Below, one piece after another: positions 35,154 through 45,719 of a stretch of 64,000 bases of DNA (its first letter is position 1; every line of letters starts with the position of its first letter). The translations under genes were made by a program, and so were the position numbers. The stretch comes from Tupaia tana. Lineage: Eukaryota; Chordata; Mammalia; Scandentia; Tupaiidae. A model generated the notes under the pieces. It was not told where the DNA came from. It saw nothing but the letters and a program-made list of their open reading frames with translations, and did not search any database. The stretch is taken from NCBI GenBank assembly GCA_026018925.1, contig JAKSZU010000018.1, positions 4,186,920 to 4,250,919 on the forward strand, in the 5' to 3' direction.

Positions 35154-35388
35154 CGCTCTCTCTCTCTCTCTCTCTCTTTTTTTTTTTTTGTAATCACCAG
35201 AGGGTGCTCACGGAGAGTGGGAGAGGAAGAGGGGAAAGCACCCTCCATGGGGCGGGGCCACATCGTAACCCTCTCCCCTTCATGCGCATGCGCCCTGTGT
35301 GCTTTTCAAGCCGCCGGGACCAGGATTCGAACTGTGATCAGGCCATGTGGGAGCCAGGTCCTTTAACCACAGGTCATAGGGCCAGCCT
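35154..35388 (-). mobile_element. tRNA-derived SINE (B type), diverged
   Basis: A (TC)n/poly-T edge, 'gaaagcaccctccatggggcggggccacatcgtaaccc' and head 'gaactgtgatcaggccatgtgggagccaggtcctttaacc'. Confidence 0.8.
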
Positions 35389-35399
35389 GGCCTGCGGTT

Positions 35400-37443
35400 C
35401 TGAGTGCACTCCCACCCGTGCGACACCTCCTCCTGGTCACACTTCTCTTGCAGGCTCGCCAGGGTTCGTCCAGCTGGTGTCCTCGGACGGCCTTCCTGGT
35501 TCTCGGGGTCATATAACTGAGTGCAGAGGGTCAGGGGGAAGCGGTGAAGCGTGGGAGGAGATGTCTCTGGAGTCTGTGAGACCAGCTGAAAGCATCCGAG
35601 GAGTGGGGAGGTCTGGGAAGCCGGCCCTGGGCAAAGACAATGCCGTCTCGGGCACCCTGCACGCCCGTCTAACTGCTCACGCACACGTCGCACAGGCCTC
35701 TGGGCCGAGCTGGCACTGAAACGGAACCACCCTGAGTCACCATGCTCTGCACACTGTCCATGGTGACCGCGCCTCCGCCTGTGGCCCTGTCACTGGGGGC
35801 ATGACGTGGGGACCATCGGAGGGCCACCAGAAATGTGTGTTGTTCTTGTCAACCAGCGTTGAGTTCTGGGGAAAAAATAGCCTTCCTTCTTGCCCCGTTC
35901 CCGAGGGCTTCTCCCTCTTGGGGGCCGTTGGGATGACTATAGATCCTAGCCACCTGCGCCCTCTGCTCACCGGGACGCTAACCTCACGCGGTGGCTGGAA
36001 CACACGGGTGGCATGACAAGCTTGGGCCAGGCCTCTTTATTTCAGAGTGACAGGTCTACGGAACACCTAATTTGACATGTAGCTCTCCTTGGGGAAAGGC
36101 TGTCTCCTATGTGGTCTGGCGGGCTGGTTTGCCTTGGGTTCGCATCCACAGCCAGCACCCCTGGCCCCCTGTAGTGCCGTGTGGGTCTCGAGACGAAGGA
36201 AGACGAAGGAAGAGTGAAGACGCTGCTCTGTGCGTGTGAAGGGACAGACATGGCCTTGGGTGAGTGCATTTACTCCTCGGGTAGCCCAGTCCACGGGGAA
36301 GGACAGCCAGGCCTGGAAGGGTTAGGTGGTTTGCCACACACAGCAGTAAGGGTCCCCGTGGCACGGGCACCACGGTCATCCGCCTGGAGAGCTTGCCCTG
36401 CACCCCCAGCCCTACCAACCGCAGGCGAATGCAGGGAGACATCCACGCTGTGCGAATCTTTGTACACTTCTCCAAGCTCAGAGTTCACCCCAGGAGCAGT
36501 TCCCGGGCAGCCCCCCGTCAGAACTGTGCTACCTGCAGTGATGGTGGAAGTGCAGCTGCTTCCCCTCTGGGCCTTCTCGAAGCCTTCAGAGAAATGAATG
36601 CCCAGGTCAGCGGGGAGAGGTGTCCTGGCGGATCACGGCTCTGACACATGCTTGGGCATAGGGACTCTCGGCTGAGGGGCCCGTCCTTGGCCACGAGGGC
36701 TCAGAGGGGAGAGGCGGGACACGGGCCTCTGGGCATGTGGTCTCAGTCCGACAGCTCTTTTTTGACAAGATGAGGCCAGAGCTCTCTGAAGGTCCAGGTT
36801 CTTGGCTGGTCACACCTTTTCCAAACTCCACATCAAAATGCGAGCCTAAGTCTCTGCACCGAAGGCCTGCATGGGCTCAGGCTGGTTCTAGGTGCCCAGG
36901 AGCTTCCGTCCTTGGAAGAGGGACATGAGCGAAGGCATGCCCCCCAGCTGTTCATCGCCTCCTCTCTGAACACAGCACCGTTTGAGTCACCCGGAGAGTC
37001 CTGGCAGAAGCCCTGGAAAGCCGGGGACTCTCACACATGCCAGAGTACGCGCAGCCCAAACTGATGTGCAGAGGGAAGCGTGACGCCCGGTGTTCACCGC
37101 CAGCCCCGCCCCACGCCTGCACATGCGCCGTGTCAGTAAGGGGACGCCATCGTTCAGGTGAAGCGGAGGCCCCGAGGTCCGAGGTTGACCCCAGGTCACC
37201 CAGCTGTGAAGTGGCAGTGATGGGACATGCAACCAGCCTGCCGCCTCCAGAGCCCAGGCCGCATGCCAACGTGGGGGCAGGGGATGACGGGGGCATAAAA
37301 GAAAGAGCCATGCAGGGGGACAGGGAGCTCTTGGCTGGCTCTGGGGTGCCCGGGACTCTCTGGCACAGGTCTTGGCTGGGGGAGGTTATAGGGAGGGTGG
37401 GGCTAGGGCAGGGGCAGGAACGGGGCGGGGCACCCACACTCAC
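35400..37443 (-). other. WFDC1: WFDC1 intron 4 (5' part)
   Basis: No additional exon found. A MIR-like stretch lies at about 37,150-37,265 ('ccccgaggtccgaggttgaccccaggtcacccagctgtgaagtggc'). The rest is unique sequence. Confidence 0.5.
36035..36040 (-). terminator. WFDC1: possible intronic poly(A) signal
   Basis: Sense-strand AATAAA in WFDC1 intron 4, about 1.4 kb after exon 4, with no SINE tail to explain it. Use is unproven. Confidence 0.25.
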
Positions 37444-37584
37444 CTGCTTGCTGGCGCTGCTTGACACACTGCCCGTGGTTGGGGACGCCCTTGGCCATGT
37501 CACCTGGGCTCAGGATGTGGCACTCGTAGCCTGTGGGGCAGAGCAGTGGCTCCGCCCCGTCCTCAGTGGTGCTGCAGGCCACTA
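37444..37584 (-). CDS. WFDC1: WFDC1 coding exon 4, second cysteine cluster
   Basis: The exon has a strong acceptor (GTCCCCCACAG) and donor (GTGAGT), phase 1 to phase 1. It encodes VACSTTEDGAEPLLCPTGYE and continues through CHILSPGD to GQCVKQRQQA. Four cysteines here lie outside the WAP core and are conserved in human. Where human has LQAEAC, this copy reads VQVVAC across the exon 3/4 junction. Confidence 0.95.
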
Positions 37585-37833
37585 CTGTGGGGGACAGCCG
37601 GGGCCTCAGCACGGGCCTGGGCTGGGTGCAGAGCACACGCCTGGCCTGGACCCACAGCTGCGCCATGAGCCTTGTTCCCAGGGGCATGCAAGTGCAGGCA
37701 CACGCACAGAAGCCTTGGAAAGTCTCATGATCCCAAACATGCCCTCACATGCACAGGGACATGCATGTACGTATCCACAGCACATCTTGAAACAAGCAAC
37801 CATGCACGAGCTACAGTCACACACACACACACA

Positions 37834-38330
37834 GTCACTGACACTCAGACCCACACCCACGGTGCTGTCACACACTTCTGCACAGACACGGATACTCAGC
37901 CATGGTAGAGTAGTCACGTGCACACACGGTCACTGACACTCAGACCCATGCCCACAGTGCTGTAACACACCTCTGCTCAGACATGGATACTCAGCCACGG
38001 TAGAGTAGTCATGCACACATACGGTCACTGACACTCAGACCCACGCCCACGGTGCTGTCGCACACCTCCGCACAGACACGGATACTCAGCCATGATAGTC
38101 ACGTGCACACACACACAGTCACTGACACTCAGACCCATGCCCACAGTGTTGTAACACACCTCTGCTCAGACATGGATACTCAGCCACGGTAGAGCAGTCA
38201 CGCACACCTACGGTCACTGACACTCAGACCCATGCCCATGGGCTGTCGCATAGACACAGATACTCAGAGTAGTCACATACACACCACGGGCTGTCGCACA
38301 CCTCCGCACAGACACGGATACTCAGCCATG
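37834..38330 (+). repeat. 95-bp tandem repeat, about five units
   Basis: Units beginning GTCACTGACACTCAGACC start at 37,834, 37,929, 38,024, 38,118 and 38,213, a near-constant 95-bp period, and the last unit is shortened. Units 1 and 3 share one set of variants (CACGGTGCTGTC, GCACAGACACGG) and units 2 and 4 another (CACAGTG, TGTAACACACC, GCTCAGACATGG), so the array is effectively a 190-bp dimer repeat. It fills about 45% of WFDC1 intron 3. Confidence 0.93.
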
Positions 38331-38704
38331 TGCCACATGCACAGCTCAGCCCGTAGCAGAGTCACCCATGGGAGGGTGGAGGGTCGCGAGCGCGGCTGTG
38401 CACATGCACGTGCACACTCGCCCGGCCTGCACCTGAGTGCCGTTCCTTTCAGGAACTGTGCCCCATCCCGCCTCCCAAACAGGCCTCCTCAGGGGAGGCA
38501 GAGAGCCCCTATTCTGATCGCGAGTGTGGGGGTCTGAAACCAGCCCCAAGGCCCCACCCCCAATTTCCCGCCCAGGAAGGAGGTCTTGTCCTTAGGGAGA
38601 GGAAAGGCCTTTTTCTGCCCCGGGACTGGGAGAAGCTGGCAAGGCCCGCCATAACCCTGAGAGGGGGTTCCCGCTGGGACCGGCCCGGGCTCCCCTGCAG
38701 GTAC

Positions 38705-38788
38705 CTTGCACCACCTCCTCGGGGCCGTCCAGGAGCCAGCCGTTGCCACCAAGCCATCGCGGTTTCGGCTGCACCAGCCAGTCTAAAA
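38705..38788 (-). CDS. WFDC1: WFDC1 coding exon 3
   Basis: This 84-nt exon (phase 1 to phase 1) encodes VLDWLVQPKPRWLGGNGWLL followed by DGPEEVVQ. That differs from human at only one or two positions, so it is the most conserved part of the protein. The donor is GTACCT. The acceptor is unusual: the stretch before AG contains several purines and no long pyrimidine run, so it is a weak site by inspection. Confidence 0.95.
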
Positions 38789-39377
38789 CTAACACGACGC
38801 AGTCAAACGGGGCCTCCTCGGGCAGCCGAGACCTGCCCCGACCCCCGAGAGTGGGGGGCTCCTTTCCATGACCACACAGAGGCCCCACGGGAGAGAGAAC
38901 TGTGGCTTCTGGCACACCTGCCCCCTTCTGTAGCAACAGGGCCTTTGAGTATGTGTTGGGGACACCCTTCCCAGCATCCCTGGCAACCAGGTGTGGCCTA
39001 GCCTGGGTCCTGGCCCCCACTTCCTGCCCTCCCGTCCGCGTTACCACCGCAGATGGCACGCTAGCCGCTGTTCTCAACAGGAAACGCCTCAGTACTGGCC
39101 GTCCGCACGCTCCTGCATCGGGGCAGAGGGCAGAGGGCAGGCCCGGCTTCTGGGGTACGACTGCGGCCGAGGCCTTCCATCGCTCTCGGGGCCCGAAAGG
39201 CCCGGCGGCCCCAGGGCCTCAGCTTTCCACTCCACACGCTGACTGGGACCACCCCCCAGTTAGACCCCTGTCTCGGAGTCTGACGGGTGGACAGACCCAC
39301 ACGAAGACGGTGATGGAGCTGGGGTCTCAGAACTGGGCCTGGGCCACCTAAGCCACCTCCTCATGGTGGACCATGCT

Positions 39378-39560
39378 TCGCAATCTGGGGACACCTGGGG
39401 CCCAGGAAACATTTAGCGAAGTCTGGAGACATTTTGAGTTGTCATACCTCGGGGTGGGGCTGCTCCTGGCAGCTGTGGGTGGGGGCCGAAGGGGACGGAG
39501 ATGCCCTGCAGCACGTGAGTCACCCCCCATGCCAGCAGCACCGAGGCCGAGGAACCTCAG
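39378..39560 (+). mobile_element. MER20-like hAT relic
   Basis: 'caggaaacatttagcgaagtctggagacattttgagttgtcatacctcggggtggggctgctcctggc' is a clear MER20 match, in WFDC1 intron 2. Confidence 0.8.
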
Positions 39561-39959
39561 GTCAGTCGCTGTGCCGTCTCCACAGCTGACACCACTAACG
39601 GTGACTGCTCTCTGCGGCCAGAACTGAACGTTCATTCGCTCACTGTTCACGGAGTTCCTTTTTACATGCCCGAAGGCGGCTGGAGATGCCCACAGCAGGG
39701 AGTGAAACAGACAAAGCTCCTGGGGGGCCTTCAGTGGGGCCAACAGCCCATGAACAAACAAAGCGAGGTCTCCAGATGGTGCTCCGGAGAAAACGAGTCC
39801 GGGAAGGAGGGTGCGGGAGGGCGAGGGAGGGCGAGGCTCTGCCATTCAGGAATCGTCCCGGGGGAGCGGCCTGAAGGAGGTGACGTCTGGGGTGAGGGTG
39901 TCTTGAGCAGTCGGTGACCTTGGACTCAGGCCAAAGGCAACAGACGCCCTGTACAGCCA

Positions 39960-40060
39960 GGCCAGAGGCCCGGCATCCCAGCTCTGTCTGCAGTGTGACC
40001 TGGGGCAGGTGACTCAGCGTCTCTGAGCTCCAGCCTTAGCTATGGAGTGGGGCAGATGGT
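39960..40060 (-). repeat. MIR relic
   Basis: 'ccagctctgtctgcagtgtgacctggggcaggtgactcagcgtctctgagctcc' follows the reverse MIR core. Confidence 0.6.
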
Positions 40061-40242
40061 CTCCCCGGAGCCGCGGGAGTGTGAAGCGAGGTGTGTGCAC
40101 AGGCTTTCGGGAGTCCCATGTACAGCTGTGTGGTTTACCACCGCGCAGAGGTGCTTGGCCAGGCAGCAAGGGAGGCCAGAATTCCTGCAACCGCCACCTT
40201 CCAGAGGACGTTCCCACCCAGGAGAGCCTTTGTGCTCTTCCT

Positions 40243-40256
40243 CCAGGAGAGGGCGC
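40243..40256 (+). promoter_or_regulatory. CTCF-like motif
   Basis: CCAGGAGAGGGCGC matches 13 of 14 positions of the CTCF core CCASYAGRKGGCRS. In WFDC1 intron 2, opposite in direction to the motif at 26,342. Confidence 0.35.
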
Positions 40257-40839
40257 TGCTCTGTCTTTCTTAGGAAGGCGGAGAAGGTGGCGCCCTGCCC
40301 TGGGCATCTGCCTGTCTGCCCAGAAGCTAATCATCTCAGACGGTAATTATGAGTATTAAAGTGTGCTGAGTCCCTTGTCCTCACTGTGACTCACCCAGAG
40401 AAAAGAGTGTGGCCATTGTCGCCTTTCTCCAAGGCTCCCCTGGGCCCTGGGAAGGAGTGAGGACAGTTTCTCAGCACATTCTGGAATGGGGCCGGGAGGC
40501 CCAGGCAGGCTGTGGTTCTCTCCTGCTCAGCTTCAAAGAGGAGGACACTTCACTGCCCCCACCCTGCCCACATTGTCCCCACCCAGGAAATGGCCACCTG
40601 GCCCCCCGCCCTGCTGAGTACCCCACACCCTGGCTCCGCCCCCTTCCCTGCCCAAACCTTCTCCCTGAAGGGGTCTGAGACTCCTTCCTGCTGAAGAAGG
40701 TCTCAGGGCTGTGCCTCCGCGGGAGGCCTGCACCACGTGACAAACGTCTCACCGCCTGCCTCTGGCTGGCCCACCTGGCGCAGAGCACCTCGCAGCTGCC
40801 ACACTCTGTGAGCCACGCCGGTCCCGCCAGCCGGTCCCA

Positions 40840-40940
40840 CCAGCTAGCTTTGACAGGTGAGGAGACGAACAGAGGGGCCAGGCAGCGGATCCGAGACCTG
40901 GGCTCTGCACCCCTGTCTCTTGGCTACAGACGCCATCTGA
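40840..40940 (+). repeat. MIR relic
   Basis: 'gctttgacaggtgaggagacgaacagaggggccaggcagcggatccgagacctgggctctgc' resembles the MIR 3' half. Weak but patterned. Confidence 0.4.
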
Positions 40941-41518
40941 CCGCTCAGCACCTGTCCCCACTACAATTACCATCAGGCCAGGGGACATGAGTCCGGCAGG
41001 CCTGGGGGGCTCCCCGGGAAACCAGAGGGCCTCGCCCACCCAGGGGCACCTGAGGCTCTAGCCAGCGCCGGCTCAGGAACATGCCTGATATTTTTAAGAA
41101 TGCCTGAAATCTAGATTTTTAAGTCTTGTCCTACCCTATCCTCCGAGCAGAAGGCACACCCCCCCAGGGCACCTTTCCTGCACTGGAGGCAGGTGGGGTG
41201 CCTGGCCCCACCCTCAGTGCAGTGTGCCTTCCCGGTGGGTGTCTCCTGCACTGTGGACTGCCCGCACACACAGACGCGCCGTGCACAGGGTGCCCCAGCC
41301 CACAGCAGGTGCCGTGCCTGGCTGTACTCTTGCTCACGACGGCGATCCCGGTCCCATTCCCCAGGTGGCGCTACAGAGGCATGGGGAGCGAAGCCAGGCG
41401 TCTCAGCGTTAATCCAGCTCCTCTTTTCCCATGGCACCTGTGGGCAGCTCAGTTCCCAGGCCAGCAGTCCCCCTGCGGAGCTGCTCCTGCCGCACCTCCC
41501 TCGGACACAGGCGCCTAC

Positions 41519-41711
41519 CTGGCGGGGGTGGCACCGCCTCCAGGCAGGCGTAACGGCAGCCATTGTAGCAGCAGCGTTCGTGTCGCAGACACTCGGAGTT
41601 GGCCTGGCAGCGCGCTGCTTGGCAGGCGCCTGGGGGCAGCGTCTGCGGGGGCGGAGGGCAGTGGTCATCCCGGGGCTCCTGGGGGTCTCCGGGCACACCC
41701 ACCTCCTCAGC
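41519..41711 (-). CDS. WFDC1: WFDC1 coding exon 2, WAP domain
   Basis: The acceptor is CTCTCCCCACAG and the donor GTAGGC; the exon runs from phase 0 to phase 1. It encodes 64 complete residues containing the whole four-disulfide core: eight cysteines with the diagnostic adjacent pair in HERCCYNGC, ending in a proline run (AVPPPP) before the split valine codon. This spacing is the WAP signature. The segment before the first cysteine (AEEVGVPGDPQEPRDD) is acidic and proline-rich and diverges from human, as is usual for this linker. Other frames across this region are open because of high GC content but resemble nothing. Confidence 0.95.
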
Positions 41712-41892
41712 CTGTGGGGAGAGACAAGTGTCAGCAGTGCCCAGAGACTCCCAGAGAGGCCAGAGGCTGTGCGCTGCGGCGGGTGGCCGGGCCTCTCTGA
41801 GTCGCGTTCCGTGCCCTGGGAAGCGCCATCACAGCGGAGCAATGACCATGGTCTCAGAGGGCTGCTCTGAGGGTGGAAGGTAATACGTTCCT

Positions 41893-42141
41893 CTTTTCTT
41901 TTCTTCTTTTTTAGAAAAATTTGCTGTAGGGCACATGTGCTCACTAGAGAAAGACAGGCGAAGTGAGAAATCATGCCTCGGGGTAATGGCCACGCCACGA
42001 TCCCTTCTCCATTCTCCTGGGACTTTGGGCACACATGCACACGTGCCCAGTGTGAGTTTCAGGCTGCTCGGTCTGGGACTCGAACTGCAGCCGACCATGC
42101 AGGTGTGCAATGCCTTAACCACCATGCCACCTGCTGGCCCT
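41893..42141 (-). mobile_element. tRNA-derived SINE (A/B intermediate)
   Basis: Full-length reverse copy 180 bp upstream (in the transcript) of WFDC1 exon 2, in the sense orientation of the gene; head 'gactcgaactgcagccgaccatgcaggtgtgcaatgccttaacc'. Confidence 0.88.
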
Positions 42142-42409
42142 GACAATGCACGATGGCCCAAACTGAAATGATAAAGCCCAGCAGCGAAAGGAAAAGTGAA
42201 TCTTGTTATGCTTGCTGGAGAGTGGTGCGCACGTTTAGTGTGGGCCTCGTGAGGTAGGCAGCACACACACCCACATACGCACACACGTACACATCTGATC
42301 TCTAAGGGGACTTTAGAAAGTCTGAGGAAAAGGAATTAAAGTAGGAGTGCAACAATTTTGAAATCCATACGTAGTTTTTATATAATAATTTTACATCTTT
42401 TTGAAGATC

Positions 42410-42492
42410 CCTTTTATGTGTATATACATGTAAGTGTATATGCATGTATGTGCGCATGCACATGTATACATGTGGCCACATATACACATCAC
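42410..42492. repeat. alternating purine-pyrimidine stretch
   Basis: About 80 bp of TGTATATACATG- and GTGCGCATGCAC-type alternation including short palindromes (GTGCGCATGCAC, CATGTATACATG). Such DNA can adopt Z or cruciform form. In WFDC1 intron 1. Confidence 0.7.
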
Positions 42493-42983
42493 CCTGTGAT
42501 CACACGGAGCTCTGGGAATTTGAGATCACGCAGCGAGTGAACAAACTCACGCGGCGTGGCTGCATTTCGCCGACATCCTGCTCAGGGGGAAAGGCCAGAT
42601 CAGAGCAGTGACTCCACTTCTGTCTAGTTCACACAGGCGGAGCTGGCGCCTCGCTGGGAGAAGCCGGGAAGCAGACCCCCGGCAGGCAGCGATGGCTGGT
42701 CCCCGGGTCTCCGGGGCTGGCCCGCTGTTTCCTGATGCGTACTGGCTGTACGGTTGCTTCTTGAGTATTCACAGCTGGACAGGAAGGGTGTGCAGTGCCC
42801 ATGCAGGCACTGTCTCCACAGGGAGTTTAAGGCACAGTTCTCAGCTATAGAGAATGCGGGTTCACAATCAGTCCTTCAGGTGAGAGTGCAAGGATATAAC
42901 GAAGGCACTGGGTCGGGAGCCGCTCCCAGTGACCTGATGCCCCCTCAGGGGCCTGTCCGGGATGGTGTCTCCTCCCACGATGG

Positions 42984-43905
42984 TGCCTACACCAGAATGG
43001 GGTCTACACCAGGATTGGGTCTACATCCAGGATGGGGTCTACATCAGGATGGTGCCTACACCAGGATAGGGTCTACACCAGGATGGGCCCTACACCCAGG
43101 ATGGTGCCTACACCAGGATGGTGCCTACACCTAGGATGGTGCCTACACCAGGATGGTGCCTAAACCCAGGATGGGGTCTATACCAGGATGGTGCCTACAC
43201 CAGGATGGGGTCTACACCAGGATGGGGTCTACACCAGGATGGGGTCTACACCAGGATGGGGTCTACACCAGGATGGGCCCTACACCCAGGATGGTGCCTA
43301 CACCAGGATGGTGCCTACACCAGGATGGTGCCTACACCTAGGATGGTGCCTACACCAGGATGGTGCCTAAACCCAGGATGGGGTCTATACCAGGATGGTG
43401 CCTACACCAGGATGGGGTCTACACCAGGATGGGGTCTACACCAGGATGGGGTCTACACCAGGATGGGCCCTACACCCAGGATGGTGCCTACACCAGGATG
43501 GTGCCTACACCCAGGATGGTGCCTACACCAGGATGGTGCCTACACCAGGATGGTGCCTACACCAGGATGGTGCCTACACCAGGATGGTGCCTACACCAGG
43601 ATGGGGTCTACACCAGGATGGGGCCTATACCAGGATAGGGCCTACACCAGGATGGGGTCTACACCAGGATGATGCCTACACCAGGATGGTGCCTACACCT
43701 AGGATGGTACCTACACCCAGGATGGAGTCTACACCCAGGATGGGGCCTACACCAGGATGGTGCCTACACCAGGATGGGGTCTATACCAGGGTGGGGCCTA
43801 TACCAGGATAGGGCCTACACCAGGGTGGTGCCTACACCTAGGATGGTGCCTACACCAGGATGGAGCCTACACCCAGGATGGGGTCCACACCCAGGATGGT
43901 GTCCA
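42984..43905 (+). repeat. 17-bp minisatellite, about 0.92 kb
   Basis: About 54 units of CCAGGATGGTGCCTACA with two main variants (GGTGCC and GGGGTC/GGGCCC) and occasional 18-bp units. Longer blocks recur: the GGATGGGCCCTACACCCAGG landmark occurs at 43,081, 43,271 and 43,461, exactly 190 bp apart. Open in several frames because the unit lacks stops; not coding. Confidence 0.96.
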
Positions 43906-44639
43906 GCACAGTGGCGCTAACTGCTGTTCCTCTGCCTGGAAGATTCCTCGCTCCCTTCCTTCAGCATCCTTCAGCCCTGTGCTGAAGTACCTTCCCTAGG
44001 GTGGCCTTCCTGGACTGGCTGGGACAGTCCCCCCACATACACACGTGCTGGAAGAGAAGGCTGTGTCATCCCATGGCCCAGCACAGCTCAGTAATGACTG
44101 AGGGAAGCCTGGGAGACCGAATGACTCCAGGTCCTCCTGCCGTGGCCGCAAAGTCCATGCACTGAGGCCGGTGCCCTGGAGGGGGTGTCAGATCAACTGC
44201 TCCTGACTGGGCATCTGCCCATTGGTGGCAGGCAAAGACTAGGGGTTCCCAGCTGCTCCCTGGGGAACCCTAGGGCATAAAGCTGAGGGCAAATGTAGGC
44301 AGAAAGCAGCGACGGCCAGCGGGGGTGGCGGGACCCTGGCCCCTCTCTGCTTCACCTGAAGACTCCCTCTTTTCTCTTACTGTCATCACATTCATGAAAA
44401 GTGAAAATGAACACTAAGCCAACCGCTGCTAGAGGAAGGTTTAAGGGGACAGTGGCTTTCTCCAGAGACGACGCGGGTCTTCCAGCCCAGCCGCTCTCTG
44501 CACGCCCTCCTCGCTGTCCCTTAAGTACTGCGCCCTTGCCCATAGTCCCAAGCAGCAGGCAGGGCAGTCACGTGCCACTGGCTCTTAGTTCATTTTCCAC
44601 AGAATTAACTGAACTGGGCCCTGGTTGGGGCCTCGCTGT

Positions 44640-45170
44640 TTTTAATCCTGACCGAACATGACAGCCGCCCCAGGCTCCTCCCGGGGGTGATTAATATTGT
44701 TCTGAGTCTCAGATGCGGCCTTTAGCTTTCTGCTCAGCCTGTTTCTGCAGAAGCCTCATTTGTGAAATTTAACAGACTCTGGAGATCAGAAACAAACGCT
44801 CTTCCCCACCTCCGCCTGGGCGTCCCGCGTCCGCACCTTCCCGATGGCAGCCCCAGAGCGCGGGTGTGCAGACAGATCAAGTGTAGATGCCCCTGTTCTC
44901 TGAGGAAAACGTAAATGTCCTTTCTCCAAATTTGGAGAGAACAAAAGAGATAAGCGCCTTAGAAGTCAAATCTCCGGAGTTATTTACTGCTTGGCCGAAA
45001 CAGCAGACGGTCCTGGGTGATAAAGAGCTGATTTCACTGAGGGGCCAGATTAAGGGATTAACTGTTTGGGAAAATATTTCATGTCACGCAAGGTGGTGGT
45101 CAGGAAGGGGTCTAAACAAAGCAAGCTCCTGGAGCTTTGGCTCAGGGAAGTAAAGAGATCACCCTGATTT
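44640..45170. promoter_or_regulatory. WFDC1: candidate intronic regulatory block
   Basis: A stretch with lower GC than its surroundings, no repeat signature, and blocks that look constrained by eye (TGATTAATATTGTTCTGAGT, GGGAAAATATTTCATGTCAC, a homeodomain-like ATTAAT). Assignment is inference only. Confidence 0.3.
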
Positions 45171-45309
45171 CCTCCCGGCCCCTGGGTTAAAGGCGCTCCC
45201 AGCCACTCCCCTGCCCCGCCACGTCCCTGGCCTCCCTCCCACCGCTCATTCTCTCCAGCTGTCCCAGCCTCTCTGTGTCCTGAGAATACCACAGCCCGGT
45301 CCCACCTCT

Positions 45310-45715
45310 GGGCCTTGGCAGAGACCCCCCCACCCCGAGAGAGGGAGAGCAAGGCTGGTTCTCGGATGGGACTCGTGAAGATTAAGAGATGCGGCCATAG
45401 AGAGGGGGTAGCAAAGTGGAGTTTATTGAAGGAGAACAGCTCTCAGCCAGGGAGGGGTCCTAGAAAATGCTCTCCTGAAGAGGAACTGAGGCGAAGGGTT
45501 TTTAATCTTGGCCAGGCTTTGTTCAGGCTTGTCCTCAGGAGGGGCTTGCACATGTGCTCCCCTCATGGTAGGGGTTACATGTCAGATGCGTCTGGTTATT
45601 CTAATTTTGGAGTGGTACAAAAGTCAGAGTGGCAACTCAGCCCAGACTGACTACGGCCATCACGAGACTGAGTGGCCCTTGATTCCACCTGCTGTCACAG
45701 TGTCTAGGATGTCCC
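45310..45715 (-). mobile_element. probable solo ERV LTR
   Basis: Read on the minus strand, a TG start (TGTGACAGCAGGTGG) near 45,707, a TATA-like GATTAAAAACCC, then AATAAA (45,427-45,422) in a typical TTCAATAAACTCC setting and a CT-rich segment resembling R/U5. No flanking viral coding sequence was seen. The 3' end is not defined. It lies in WFDC1 intron 1 in the same orientation as the gene. Confidence 0.5.
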
Positions 45716-45719
45716 TCCC

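Noticed and set aside
37037-37936. 299-codon plus-strand open frame
   Set aside because: Antisense to WFDC1 exon 4 and continues into the 95-bp repeat; a shadow.
41111-42040. 309-codon minus-strand open frame overlapping WFDC1 exon 2
   Set aside because: It uses a different frame from the WAP-coding one and its N-terminal half is translated SINE.
42754-43920. Long open frames with repeated TPGWCLHQDGAYT-like residues
   Set aside because: Same artefact from the stop-free 17-bp array in WFDC1 intron 1.
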